Positions 12,115 to 24,459 are shown, numbered from the stretch's first letter. The stretch: DNA of 64,000 bases from Dryocosmus kuriphilus (GCA_038277395.1 CM076189.1:107806154-107870153), one strand, 5' to 3'. The notes: generated from the sequence alone by a model not told the origin. Translations and numbers: made by a program.

Positions 12115-12400
12115 TTATTCAGTGCCTGCAGGTACTTTAAAAACATTTCTAATGAACTGTAAAAACTTAGAACATTGAAACTCGCACCAAATTGAAGAAA
12201 TTAATAATTTTTTATACAGACATACTTGACGTTGATTGTAAGCCAGTTTACGATTTGGATAGACTCTAGAGACATTATCTGGAAATATGAGCTCCTGAAA
12301 CTTTGTTTCTATGTAGGATAATATATATGCAAAACTATAACGATTTCCCTTTAGGAATATTTTTACCTTGAGTTCTTGACAAATTTGAAGAGCTCCGGCC
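12115..12400 (-). CDS. Candidate terminal exon of a second phase-1-exon gene (partial)
   Basis: A 95-codon open frame on the minus strand ending in TAA, unusual for such AT-rich sequence. Its upstream end is lost at about 12400, where LINE C copy 3 begins; codons beyond that are LINE sequence. The segment RYSFAYILSYIETKF..IFPDN, then NRKL..NQRQV, ISSIWCEF, can be laid over RYTQLISRRVSAW..VFPDD, RRKF..HHRYV, LSRIDGEI of the terminal exon at 38356-38912 with similar spacing. The identity is low, so relatedness is tentative. No AATAAA was seen just after the stop. If real, it would close the gene whose signal-peptide exon is at 25233-25290. It may already be a pseudogene because of the LINE insertion. 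Confidence 0.35.
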
Positions 12401-12403
12401 CCA

Positions 12404-14135
12404 CTATGCATCGGATGCATCACGAGAAGACGGCTGTGGAGAGAAAAATCCTACCACGCAAGCTTGGTGGCAGTGGGGCAACAGATGATCGACGGCCTTA
12501 TGACACACATGTTACACAGCTGCGCGAATACTTCATGAACAGGACGAAGATCTCGCTTTACGACTAGATCTCTGGTTTAGACCTGTACACACCCCTGAAA
12601 CTTGCAATTGCCAATTACCAAAGTATCGGACAACTAAATGTTGAACATCTTAGTGCTAAATGGCGCGCCAAGCAACTGCACGGAAGGCATCCTCAAATAC
12701 TAGATCTTCCATGCTTCGATACTGCTGCTTCAAACCCCTGGCTAAAGCGTGCAGAACCGTTTCCGGAAACGGACGGGTTCGCTATTTCAATCCAAGATGG
12801 AGCGATGAATAAAAGGAATTATCAAAAAACACGTCCTCAATGTTCAGACGGCTATTCATAAGTGCCGCCTCTGTGAAAATTCAAATGAGACAATAGAGCA
12901 CATTGTTGGTGGCTGTACGATGCCTGCCTCGTAAGAATATACCCGTAGACACAATGATGCTGCTTTGATTATCCACCAACAGATCGCTCTAAATCTTGGT
13001 TTTATAGAGGAATGTAACCCTTACAACGTATGATCTTATTTATGTAAGAGTACTAGAGAACGAAAACCATCTCCTCTCCTAGGACATGACTATCCTGACA
13101 GATCATCTGGTCGGGCATAATGGACCAGACGTCCTCTGGTAGAGTAAGCACGTTGACCATGTCAGAATTATTGACATTAGTGTTCCCTTAAACATAATGT
13201 TTAACTTCGATATACTGAGAAGATCCAGAAATATGCGGAGTTAAGGCCGGAGAACATGGTGGTGTTGAGGATGAAGAAGGTCACCATTCACCCGATCGTA
13301 ATCTCTTCCACAGGGAACGTTCACGCGAGATGCATCCAGCACTTAGGACACTAGGAGCTGGAAAGTTTTTACATCTTATATAGAAGGCGATATTGTTCAA
13401 CACCTGCTGCATTGTCCGGACTCTTCTGGACGTTAACAATGATAGCGGCTAGCCGCCTTCTGTAAGCAAGGCTATCCCAAGTATACGGGGGAGAGTTTGG
13501 CAACGCTACCTGAAGCAGTTTCATTTCTTAACAATTAATTTTAACTTTATTTTAGTCATTTGTTTGTTTTGTTTGATTGATTTGTAAATATTTCTTTGTA
13601 ACTTATTGTTGTTCTTCTTATTATTGTTATTATTATTATGGTTTTCGCTATCGTGTCTTGATGTCCCTGTATGTTTGTGAAGTCGTGTGTTTCGTATCGC
13701 TCGATATTTTATTTTGATTTACCAATAAGAATTGTGGAAGGGTGTATGTGATGATGTTACCTGACAGGGATCACTGTTTGTATAAAAAAAACAAGCAGTG
13801 ATTATCTTTGTCTTTGATAATCTTGCCTGACCGGGCTCACTGTTTATGCAGTGACTCTTTGAGCTACGTCTGAGGCATTTATGAATTTCCTCAATTCAAA
13901 ATAACACCTCTTACTTCAGGCGTCCCTTTACGCTTGAGCAACAGCTGCGATACTTCGTGGTTCAGAGCAGGATTATTTAATTTTTTTGACGAATGCAGAA
14001 GTAAAATGATTTGTAGGACGACATCTGACACCAACGAATCTACTGAGCACTTGCCGCGTTCGCGATCGCGTTTAGCAGCGAAATACCGGGTCATGAGTAC
14101 CTGTAGGAGGAGGTGTGTGTGTATGTGGGACGCTT
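12404..14135 (+). pseudogene. LINE C copy 3, 5'-truncated
   Basis: Same region as copy 1: linker (YTTQLREYF, about 12510), zinc knuckle with all ligands present (CRLC, eight residues, H, four, C; about 12862-12920), IIHQQIAL, then a nuclease region and YAEL..ISSTGNVH..CIQHL (about 13230-13345). The RPD block near 13110-13140 survives only in shifted frames. The 3' UTR (13500-14120) matches 6020-6760 of copy 1 closely, including the run GTAACTT-TTGTTGTT. Unlike copies 1 and 2 it does not begin after a TAA run, and it ends at about 14120 without a clear AAT tail. It interrupts the minus-strand frame 12115-12400. Confidence 0.8.
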
Positions 14136-14248
14136 TTTGTCAACCGGAACAGTTCTCACTCCAAAATTCATGTTGATGGATTTTAGTTTCCTTGGGCTAA
14201 TGTTTTTCCTTTTTAAACCTGCTTTCTGGGCCCGCCTGGCCTTTTGGA

Positions 14249-14640
14249 AAATTTTCGAAAATCCACGGATCTAAGCGACATTTATTTTACGAGGGTTTTT
14301 TGGGTTGCTGATCACGAATCCGTAGTCGTAATTGCAAATTCAAGACGGCTGGTCCAATATGGCGCAAGAAATTTTTGAAATTCAACCGATCTACGTCAAG
14401 TGTCATTCATAGGGTTTATTGGTGTCGCTGACTATGAATCCGTAGTCGGATTTGCAGCATTAAAGATGGCGGATCCAATCTGGCAGACAAATTTTCGAAA
14501 ATCAACCGATATGCGCCAAATTCGATTTACGGGAATTTTTGTGGACGCTGATCACGAATCCGAAATCATATTTGCCAAATTTTATGTAGCAGATCCAATG
14601 TGGCTGACAATATTTTTGAAATTCAACCCATTTTCGGTTA
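14249..14640 (+). repeat. ~120-bp tandem satellite, about 3.3 units
   Basis: Units begin near 14249, 14368, 14489 and 14610 with AAATTTTcGAAAATCaACcGAT, followed by a GCTGATCACGAATCCG-like centre and a GATGGCGGATCCAAT-like end. An open frame (14400-14789) simply reads through the satellite and is not a gene. Arrays of this text are common in arthropod genomes (recollection, not checked). Confidence 0.8.
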
Positions 14641-15221
14641 TGGTATGTGCTACTTCAGCGACACTCAATTTTCCTCTGTGTTTGGGCCGCCCTTTTAAAT
14701 CTTCGAAAAGGCCTCGCGGTCTCAGAAGCTGGTCCAAAAAGGAAAATTTTAAGCCCAAGGTAACTAAAATCCTTCAAAATGAATTTTGAAGCGAGCACTA
14801 TTCCGGTTAACAAAGAACGTCCCATATATATATATATATGATTCTTTAATTGATTAGAAGTATAACATTATTTTCATAAAAAAATAAGGAAGGACGGAGA
14901 TGTGAAGTGAAATTTTTGAAACTTTATGTTGCACAATAGTATAGGGTATTCACGTGAAGTTTTTAGTGCACGTATGTTTACATGAACTTACCTTTTTTCA
15001 AACATGATTTCAATAGTATAATTTTATTCGAAACCACCATGTAACGATACAGTAATGCCGTCTGAAAAATGGGCGCTATATAGCCCCATACCGAATGGTG
15101 GCAGGTAGTTAGCTCCAAAAGCGCCACACTGAGAGGTAATTAGTTCCCCAAATCGTCAATGCATAACGCACAATGCTTCTTCTAACATTATTTTACACTC
15201 GCACGGCGAAAAATAATGAAA
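14641..15221. other. No gene seen; single unit of the 310-bp repeat family
   Basis: Contains a short (TA)n run (14826-14838). The stretch 14860-15000 (TTTTCATAAAAAAATAAGGAAGG..., GTGAAATTTTTGAAACTTTATG) matches the array at 24460-25160, so a single copy of that repeat sits here. A block with acceptor-like and donor-like borders on the minus strand (15062-14991) is discussed under rejected items. Confidence 0.5.
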
Positions 15222-17615
15222 CCTATGAAACATTTTTAAAATTTGAAAGTATTTCAAGTGATTTCGATGAATTTATAGAAGACTTAAATGTATTTGCACA
15301 GGCCTGAAACTATTTTAAATACTTTCAAACTTTTAAAATATTTAGAAATCTATTAAAATATTTTGAAATATTTTTAGAATCACTTCCAATTTTCTAAAAT
15401 CATTTAAAGTTACATGAGGCCTTCAAAATTCATTAATATCGATTTAAATCTTTTGAAATGTTTGAGAGTTTTTTCAAAATCCTTTAAAATTAGCTGAAAC
15501 TCTTTAAAATGGCTGCAAACCCTTCTAAAATATTTCAGAATCTTTTGAAATCTTTTAAAGTACTTTGAGATTTTTTTTAAATCCCTTTAAAATCACAAAA
15601 ATCATCCAGAATCTCTTAAAGTCCTCTAAAATGTTTTGAAATGCCTTAAAATACCTTCAAATATCTTAAAATTACATCAAATTGTTTAAAATCCTTTAAA
15701 AATTTTAAATTGTCTTTGAAATCTGTTAAAACACTTCCAAATAGTTTTGACATCATTTAGCATTCTTTGAATTGAAAAAATCACATGAACTACTTTAAAA
15801 CATTTTCTAATACGTTAGAATCTCTAAAAATGAAGAAAGCGTAAATGTTCCTATTCGTGTGGGCCCAATTAGGAAACGCAATTGAAATTGATTGTCTTCT
15901 AATGGTTTCAGTTGATTCCAGTCGAGCATTTCTAGAAGGACAGCTTCAGAAATTGGTTCAACTTTGGAGAACCATGTTTCTTGCACTTACAGAATCAAAT
16001 AGTATAATATAAAAAAAGCAGTGTTTGACAGTAAGGCCTGGTAATTGTTTAGTTATGCTATTCCTGAAGTATCACTCGTTTTTAATTCAAAAATGAAGAA
16101 GAAAGCAAAAAAAGCAAAAAAAAGTGAAAAAGTAAAAGAGCAATTAAAGGGATTAATGTAATAAAAAGGTAATTAGTTGTTATTACTTAAAAATATTATT
16201 AAAGTGGGAATAGGAGACGTTGGTGAAAAAACATTCCACCAATCTTGATGACGCCCTGTGAAGTTTTTAGAAATATGACAAAATGAATTCAATATATCAG
16301 AATTTTTTGCTATTTACTTTAGATTTTACTTTAGTTAATTTTTTAGTTACCCGGAATGGACGTTCCATGAGGTACATCAAAATTGTGTGGTAGTGGATCA
16401 GCTGATTCTGTAAGAAGAATTATGAGGTGCTTTTATTAACAAGCCTTTTCAGCGAACAAAGAAAATGAAAAGTGAACACTTAATAACAAATATTTAGTAA
16501 TCTTGAAAGGTTAGATTAATTTATAGCTAAGACACATTGTTTAACAAAATAGTCGAATTTTGAACTAAAAAAGATGGCTTCTCAAACGCAAATATTATAG
16601 TTGAATTGAACCAAAAAAGATTATTTATCGTCAAAAGTAATTGAATTATCAACACAAAGAAATTCTAATAAGAAAGTTAAGCTGCTATACAAGAAAGATG
16701 ATTTATCAAGAAATAAAGCTAGTTTCAGCCTTAGGTGAACCATCGACGAAAAAACATGATTTTTCAACTAGGCATGAAATTATAAAGAAACCATTGAACT
16801 TACGACTTTTTAACAAAAAATATGACAGTTGAAATTCAAACCAGAATACTTGTATCTTTAACTTTTTTCAATTCAATTATCAACATGAAAAGAGAATTTC
16901 TAGTAAAATAAAAATCTTCTCCCTTCGTTCGGAAATTCTCATCACGCACTTCGCTCGCAAGATTGAGCGCGCCTAGGGCGCGCTAGTTAACGAACTCGTC
17001 CTTCCCTTTTGCGCCTTAAAGAATTGTGCCAAAGCGCAATCCAATCCGATTAGTCCTTCAGAAGTTATCGTTGGAACACACGACAATGACAACGACAACA
17101 ACGACAACGACAACTGCGACAACGACACAGACAGAAAGAAAACGTCGTAAAACATGTTTTTTTCCGATTCAGGCGGTCACGAAACGTCGAGATTTCATGA
17201 AATCCGCGAAACTCAGTTTTCACATAAAACTAATACCACCTAATTTTAGATGAGCATGTAAAATTAGAAATGTGAATGTCCTTGCTTGCTTTTCAAATGT
17301 TACATCTTTGGTTGGAAAGTTGAAAATTTATCTATTTTGAACGAAAATCAATTTTTCATTGTCAAAAATTCGTTTCTTTAGTTCATAATTCAACTATTTT
17401 TTGCTGAGAAAGAATATTTTTTGTTTCGCAAGTCAACTATTATGTTTCAGGATAAGAATTCGTCTCTTTTGCGTGAGAATTAACATTCTTAGTTCAAAAA
17501 TTGATATATGTTTTGTGATATCCAGCAATTTTGTTACAAATTCGTTTCTAGTTGAAAACTAACTATTCTGTTGTAGAAAGTTAATGTTTTTGGGGTCAGC
17601 TTTGAACTTAATTAA
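15222..17615 (+). repeat. Composite repeat, copy 1
   Basis: Colinear with 50680-52463 plus 55780-56255. In order: a tract of CTTTAAAATcCTTT-like words (15222-15840); a unique-looking core with GTGGGCCCAATTAGGAAACgCAA (about 15862-15890) and TTTCTAGAAGG; an A/T-rich tract of GAATTxxCAACCAAAAAA type (16540-16910); a GC-rich palindrome GAGCGCGCCTAGGGCGCGC at 16965-16983; the conserved line CTTAAAGAATTGTGCCAAAGCGCA; a GACAAC microsatellite (about 17081-17130); GGTCACGAAACGTCGAGATTTCATGAAATCC (17175-17205); then TTGAAAATTCAAC-type text. It could be one mobile unit or a duplicated intron segment. No intact gene lies inside. Confidence 0.75.
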
Positions 17616-18640
17616 CTAATTAATTGGTTTAGTGAAAATTTCTATTTTGCGGTTCATAGTTCAACTGTTTTTGGTAGAACAGAATTTTTTTGGTTCAAGT
17701 CAATTCTAACTCTTTTGTATGAGAAGTCATCTCTTTTAGTTGAAGACTCTACTGTTCTGTTCAAAATAGACCTTCTCTTAGTTAACAATTAGTTGAAATT
17801 AGCTTAAGAACACAGATGAAAATTTTTTCTATTAACAAAAAATATATATAATTTTTAATCAAGTTCACTTTTCTTTAACAACTTAATTTCATTAAATTAA
17901 AAATTCAGATATTTGGTTTGAAATTTCAAATTCTAATTTTTTGTGGACAAGTTGGAAATTCAACGTTTTTAAAATTCCTTTCCTTTGATTGATAGTACTT
18001 GAAGAATTTTTAGTTAAAGATAATATGTTTTTGTTTAAACGTAACCGCTTTCTTGTTTTTTTTTGAAGATTAATAATTTTAAATTGAAAATTCAACTATT
18101 TTGTTAAGAATTCGCTTCCTTCCATTAAAAATTAAACTACTCCGTTAACAATTATTTTCATTTTGGTCGAAAATTCGACTATTTTATAACCAAATTAATC
18201 TTCTTTGTTCAAAACTTAGCTGTCATTTTCGTGGTCGAATTTTCCTTATTTCCGGTTCAAAATTAAATTACTATATTTTTGGTGTTGAGAGTTCATCTTT
18301 TTCATTTGAAGCTTAAATGACTTTGTTGATAATTCATCAGGTTTGGTAGAAAACTCAATTGTTACATTTTTGGTCGAGGATGATTTTTTTCGTTAAAAGA
18401 TTCAACTAGTGTGTTAAAAATTTGTCTTTTACATTCAAAAGTCTAAGCATTCCGTTCAAAATTAATCTCTTCTTGTTCAAAATTAATCTTCTCTTCTTAA
18501 AGATACCAATATTTTTGATTGGAAACTTACTTATTTTTTTTAAAGTGTTATTTTCTTTGTATGAAGATCTCAAATAAGTAAAACCATTCAATTTAAAAAA
18601 AAGAAATAAATAAATGTCAAAGGAAGAACGATTAATTCTG
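17616..18640 (+). repeat. Degenerate A/T-rich minisatellite of TTGAAAATTCAACTATTTTG type
   Basis: About a kilobase of words such as GTTGAAAATTCAAC, TTTTGTTCAAAATT and AATTCGTCTCTTT recurring every 30-45 bases with heavy divergence. Comparable tracts lie at 32230-32370, 34385-34520 and 56256-57500, and in the opposite orientation at 16540-16900, 23640-24400 and 51840-52200. No coding signal. Confidence 0.7.
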
Positions 18641-20202
18641 AACCAAAAATGGAAAAGCTAAGCTCTTTCAAAAGCATTTATTTTAAATAAAAAATGGTTG
18701 AATTTTGAACAAAAAAATGAACTTTCAAGAAAAATATTTAAGTTTTCTATAAAGAAGTCACGGATATAGGAACGGCCTCTGAGGTCGAACAGCCCAGAGG
18801 TTAACTGCGAATACAAAAATAAGCAGTCGCGGACAGTCGATAGGTACCAGGCGTGGGTGTGGTGAGCCCACACTAGTGGAAATTAGGTAAACGACAACAA
18901 TGGTTTGTGAGGGCCCATACGCAGAAGGTGTGCGCTAGCAGGCAGAGGCGTAGCGTGTACCCACCTAGAAACACTACCCGCACCAAGACTAAAAACCTTC
19001 TAAGGGGTAAATCCTGCTACTACGTTAGACAACGCAGAGAAGACGCTGCCCGCAAGGGATGTGTGAAATGATTCGCCTGTACGGTCAACGTGGTATTGAT
19101 GCCAGCGTGGCGCACTGCCTTTCAGGGGAAGGTTAGGTTACGAGGATGAAACCGCAATGTGTCTGGCGACAAATTGGCATGGTACTCCTCAAAGTCCGGA
19201 AGTTCCCATACTAAGACCTAGAGAGATATGGGGCTTATCACTCCTAGTACGGTGGACTCACCTGCGATCGGAACAGGATCTCTAACGTGCGGATTTCTTG
19301 ACAATATCATGGCTTACTTTCAAAAACAAACAACTAGTATACAAAATCTAAAGGTCTGAAATCTGAACGCTCGTAGTCTAAATACTGGTGGACTTAGCGA
19401 GCTCATTGCGAGAGCTAAGAAATATAATACTGACAAAATAGCACTCCAAGAAACCTGCCGGCCGGGCATTCCGTCAAAAATAATAATGGACCTAGACTAA
19501 TAAACTTTGCAGCCTCAAAGAACCTCATTGTCAAAAGCACTTGTTTCAAGCATAAAAATATACACAAGGCGACCTGGATATCACTGGATGGTAAAACCCA
19601 CAGTCAGATTCATCACGTTCTATTTGACAGAGGACGTCATACAAGCATTCTCGATGTAAGATCGTACAGGGGAGTGGATTTAAATGCATGCCACTTTCTC
19701 GTGATAGCGAAGCTTAGATCTAGACTAACGCTAGGTAAGGAATCTGGCCGTTCAGAGCCTGGAGTTTGGTTTAATATAGATAAGTTTAAAACACCAGCAG
19801 AAGCACTGAATTACCAAGTAGAGATCTCTAATAGTTTCGGTGCTCTCCAGAAATAGAAACACGATAGCAATAGTTTTGAGCAGGACCCGAAAAACTGTAG
19901 GAAACTATGAAAAAGGCGATCAAGGCAGTCGCGGAACGTACGATAGGTCTAAAGAAAGCAACCAAAAGCAAACGAGGTTTGACGAAGAATGCAACCTTTG
20001 GTCTGGTAAGCGAAGAAAGGCCAAAATAATTAGTTTAGGAAATAATTGTGATCAAACATAAGAAATACCTCGAGATTAGTAAAAGTACAAGTAGGCTCTA
20101 CAGACTCAAGAAAAGGGAGTGGGAAAATAACAGAATACGTGCAGTAGTAGCGAATAATAAACAAAATAACTTGCGTGAGATGTACAGGAGAATCAATATT
20201 AT

Positions 20203-20214
20203 AAGGAAAGCCTT
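20203..20214 (+). other. Target-site duplication, left copy
   Basis: AAGGAAAGCCTT, identical to 21271-21282. It flanks the poly(A) retroposon inside LINE A copy 2; removing the insert and one copy restores the LINE A reading frame. Confidence 0.95.
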
Positions 20215-21270
20215 GCCCTCCCTGGGGATCACATGACCGTGTAGTTGGTGGGAGGGCTTAGGGGTCTAATCGGACGAGCGATCTGGAGTAGGTGAACCAG
20301 AGGGACCGTATCGTGAGATGCGGTTGCTCTGGGGAACTGAGGGTCTCTGGTCTGCGGGACCCTGACCAAGAAGCGATCCTTCCACGGGGTAATGGCAAAG
20401 CCTCCTGGAATATCGAGGGCGCGAGTCCTCATGCTCCCAAGCTAAGATGTGATCGCCGTGTCGAAAGCTGAATGGCACCAGGGTAACCAAATCCTTGAAT
20501 GTTCCGGTTTGCCCCCTCAATTGAGACGGGCATGGCATAGTTTAAAGGAGGTGTCGAAACGGAGACTTAGGGATACCAGGTCGAATACCTTAGTATTCAG
20601 ACCCTCTTCCTGTAAGCGGGGCTCTGCAGGGAGCAGTCCTTTAAAACCCCAGCTTCTCACGTGGTGCCCAATATGGCGAACGCAGAAAACACAAGTAATT
20701 AAATAAGGAACCCTCTCAGGGGACTTTATTTATTTATTTAGTTAACCCATCGTTAAAAGGGGACGGCTCCACAGGGGTCGGCTCCCAAATAGCGAAGGAA
20801 AGAATTACCGGGCAGCCAGGGCTCCTCACAAGGGGTCTTGTAAAAGCGGACTTCATCTGGAGTAATTCCTCTTACCCGTCATGCAGGTAAGAGGAAAAAG
20901 GGCTCCAAGGAGCGATCCTTCCAGGGGTTAATGGCAAAGCCTCCTGGAATACCGAGGGCGCGAGTCCTTATGCCTCACCTTTTAACCCATCGCCAAAAGG
21001 GGACGGCTCCTGAGGGGACGGCAACGGCTCCTAAGGGGACGGCTCCAACGGGGACTCCGGCTCTAGCTGGGCTTCGGAAACAGGCCCTTGGGAATCATTT
21101 TATTGAAACCGAGGAGGTCTTAACGCTGAACTTGGGCGACATACTGGGCTTTGTCAAGAGGTCTGGAATGGCCCAAGGATAGCGGACCTATAACACTACC
21201 CGAACATCTGGGTGTCTTATGCAAGATTTCCCCTCCTCCATCCAGGGGAAAAAAAAAAAAAAAAAAAAAA
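20215..21270 (+). mobile_element. Unclassified ~1.06-kb poly(A) retroposon
   Basis: A 1,056-bp insert ending in a run of A from 21249, flanked by the exact 12-bp duplication AAGGAAAGCCTT. That is the signature of target-primed reverse transcription. It has no recognisable ORF. It carries an internal direct repeat (20372-20433 and 20911-20972, AGCGATCCTTCCA.GGG.TAATGGCAAAGCC...) and two copies of AACCCATCG..AAAAGGGGACGGCTCC (about 20744 and 20985). The clean tail and perfect duplication indicate a fairly recent event, younger than LINE A. It could be a non-autonomous element, the 3' part of an unknown LINE, or a retrocopy of a long non-coding transcript. GC content is higher than the surroundings. 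Confidence 0.85.
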
Positions 21271-21282
21271 AAGGAAAGCCTT
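21271..21282 (+). other. Target-site duplication, right copy
   Basis: AAGGAAAGCCTT, matching 20203-20214 without mismatch; LINE A continues with CCAAAGTATTACGGAAGTAA. Confidence 0.95.
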
Positions 21283-22866
21283 CCAAAGTATTACGGAAGT
21301 AATGAGGGACGAAAATGGCAATCTAGTAGCCGATGCGACAGAGAGACTAAATTTGTGGAAAAACTATATCGATAAGCTGTTGACCGTACGCGAAGCCCCC
21401 GTTAATGATAGTCACGGTCAAATCCACACTGCTGATCTACAAATTGATGAGCTAACTGATAAGGAAATTGAAATTGCCATAAAAAAGTTGAAAAATGACA
21501 AAGACCCGGCCATCGATGATATACCGTCATAGCTGATAAAAAATGGGGGTTTACGCCTCACAAGGCAAATATATAAATTAATACGCGCCATTTGGGAAGC
21601 AGAGCGCATACCGGAGGATTATAATGACTCTATTATTATGTCTATTTTTAAAAAAGATGACAAAATGGACTGTAACAATTATCGCGGAATTTCAATTGTG
21701 CTTTCGTGCTATAAGATCCTGTCCAATGTAATCTCAAGTAGACTAACCCCTTATGCTGAGGAAATCATTGCGGATTACCAGTGTGGATTTCGTCAAAACC
21801 CTTCTACAAGCGGTCAAATGTTTACATCTAGACAAGTGTTGCAAAAGAAATAGGAATTTAAGGAAGAATTAAATCAGTTATTTATTGATTTCAAAAAAGC
21901 TTACGACTCTATTATACGCGCAAGAATATACTGGATTCTAGAGTTCTTGGGTGTTCCAAGGCAGTTGTTTAGACTTACAGAAATTTGTTTAAGCGGCATT
22001 AGGGGTAGAATATGCGTAAACGGATGTCTATCTCAAGAGTTCTCGATCCGCGATGGCCTGAAACAGGGCGATGCGCTTTCGCGCATACTTTTCAACTTAG
22101 TTCTAGAATACGTTGTCAAACAAGTACAAACGAATTCAACCGGCGCTACGCTCAATGGTATATTACAAATCCTGGAGTATGCGGATGATCTCGACTTACT
22201 CGGGGATGATAAAGAAACGGTAGCAATAAATGCAGAAATCTTGATCACAAAAAGCAAGCAAATAGGTCTAGAAGTTAGCGAATCGAAGATAAAATGTTTG
22301 GTCGAAGAAAGATCGGAACAAAATAATGAAGAGGGGGATCTAGTGGTCGGGAATATGCAATTCGAAAGGGTGAATGAGTTTAAATATATTGGGACTATGA
22401 TAACTAGCGAAACTACCATTAAAACTGAAACCAACAGGCGGCTGCATGTTGGCAATGGGAGCTATTATGCAGCAAATACGCTACCAAAATCTCGGTCGCT
22501 ATCTAGAAAGATCAAAGTAAGAGTCTACAAAACCATAATAATGACGGTCATCATGTACGGGTGCGAAAAGTGGACGCTGACGAAAAGAAAGAAGAACAGG
22601 TTTAGAGTATTCGAAAATAAAGTACTTAGAAAAATTTATGGCCCAAAAAGGGATGAAGAGACCGTTGAATGGAGAAAACTGCATAATGATGAGCTGCATT
22701 CCCTTTACGGCTCAGCAAATATTAATAGAGTAATGAAAGCGCATAAATTGGGATGGGCGGGACATGTAGGAAGAATGGGTAACGAACGAACAGTGGCACA
22801 AGTGTTAAGAGGGATGCCGATCAGAAAGAGACCTCTAGGTAGACCGAGAAACAGATGGAAGGAGAA

Positions 22867-24459
22867 CTTTTTTTTTAAATACATTATTCTTTACAAAATT
22901 TTCGTTCAGTGTTTGTTAAGCACGTTAAATAGAAGTGAACAATATAAGGTAAATAGGTTGTGTTAGTAATTCTTATTTTGCGGTTATGAAGAAATGACTT
23001 GGAAATACGTGACATTGGTGGAGGTGAGGTTGACTAATTAGAATTTTCGAAACACGATCTCATTTTATTTCAGTAAAGTTAAAAATATGTTGCACAATTG
23101 TGTTTGATGATTAAACTTTTATGTTTGACACACATTTTTCAAGCGATTTTAAGATATTTCCAGGAGTTTCACGACTTTTAAAGAAATTTAATGAATAAGT
23201 TTAATGCAATTTATAACTAAAATACACATTTCTTTTAGAAAAACGTATAGTCTTCAATAATTTGAGGTTGGGTTAGAGAAACCCGAACTCCTTTTTTGAC
23301 AATCGAACAACAAAAAAAGTATACTCCTTCACTGGATTTACGAAAGACTTTTACTTTAGGTCATGTTGAGTGATTGCCACCAAAGAATTATATTTTTTAT
23401 GAAAATTTTTAGAAAATAATAGAAATTCAATGTATAAGACGAAAATTCTCTTTTTTACGTCTGGGAATTAATAAATTACAAGTTTAGGATATACATAGTG
23501 AAAACGACATCTTACAGTTTGGAAGATTAGGTACCTGAGTATCCTAAATTTTTAAGAAAATAAAGAATTATGTGTAACATAACTTAAAAAAATATATAAA
23601 AAGTAATTTTTAAACTAGAGAGATCAATTCTCAACTAAATTATTCAACTTTGAAGCGGAAGCGATGAAAACGCCAAGAAAATATAATAGTTGAATTAATA
23701 ACCGAAGATTTAAAAAATTTCAGCAAAACATGTTACAGCTAAATTTTGAACCAAAAAATTTATATAAAAATTTATTAAAAGTATAAGAATTTACACCTAC
23801 AAAAATATAACTTTCATTCAACATATTTGGATTTTTTATTAAAATATTTGAATTTTGAACCAAAAAAGTTAAAGAATTAACGACCAAGCATGTAAAAATT
23901 GAATGGAATTCATGCAATCTTTTAATGGAACAGTTTAATGTTGACCCGAGAGAGACCAATTTTTAATCAAAAATACCAATTCCTGCACAAGAAATGTGAA
24001 TTGAAAGAAAAAGGATTTTTAGCCAAACAGCTGATTTCAACCAAAGAACGGCATTTTTAAACAACAGATAGTTTGTTAATAAAATTGTGGAATTCCCAAA
24101 ATATAGTAAATTTATAAATGGAAGAACTGAATTTTGAGAAAGAGCATTAATTTTTTTTAAATGGTTGAACTTTCAACTTTAATATTTAATTTTTTTATAA
24201 AAAATCCCACTTTAAAATAAATAAATTGATTTATAATCCTAAATTGTTACATACTCAAAAACAAGGAATGCCTTTCCAATGCAACAGTTCAATGTATAAT
24301 TGAAAAACACCAATTTAAAAAAATTAGTTCAATTTTCACACAAAAAATATAAACTTAAAAAAGTTTATTTTTAGCCAAGCAGTTGAATTTCCAAGCTAGA
24401 ACATGATTTTGTTACCAGAGATAGTTTGGTAACAAGCAGTAAGACTAAACACGTACAAG
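22867..24459. other. A/T-rich stretch, no gene seen
   Basis: Anonymous A/T-rich sequence after the broken 3' end of LINE A. From about 23640 it becomes the TTGAATTTTGAACCAAAAAA-type degenerate minisatellite. I looked on the minus strand for exons of the gene starting at 25290 and found no convincing one. Confidence 0.5.

Larger units (their letters stand above)
18765..22866 (+). pseudogene. LINE A copy 2, longest copy (APE endonuclease and reverse transcriptase)
   Basis: The most complete LINE A. The 5' UTR (18765-19330) has a TGGTGAGCCCACA palindrome shared with copy 3. The endonuclease start is recognisable (LNARSLNTGG, then AKKYNTDKIALQET at about 19420-19455), but most of that domain is deleted. 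From about 20048 the frame is constant through the poly(A) insertion to 22866. The RT blocks are YRGISIVLSCYKIL, CGFRQNPSTSGQ, LFIDFKKAYDSI (21881-21916), GLKQGDALS (22058-22084), YADDLDLLGDD (22178-22210), then YGCEKWTLT and GWAGHVGRM. Only two nonsense codons (about 21530 and 21851) break the RT frame. The 3' end is lost after GRPRNRWKE at 22866, where A/T-rich DNA follows. RTE-like placement is inferred. Confidence 0.85.

Noticed and set aside
14400..14789. 129-codon plus-strand frame
   Set aside because: It reads through the ~120-bp satellite; the peptide repeats with the DNA unit.
14991..15062. Exon-like block on the minus strand with CATTTTTCAG acceptor and GTAAGT donor
   Set aside because: The only usable frame starts in phase 0 and ends in phase 1, breaking the symmetric pattern, and it borders sequence of the 310-bp repeat family. 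Not enough to call an exon.
20215..20620. Pol III A/B boxes in the poly(A) retroposon
   Set aside because: TAGTTGGTGGG and GGTCGAATACC resemble boxes, but they lie over 330 bases apart, too far for a tRNA-type promoter.
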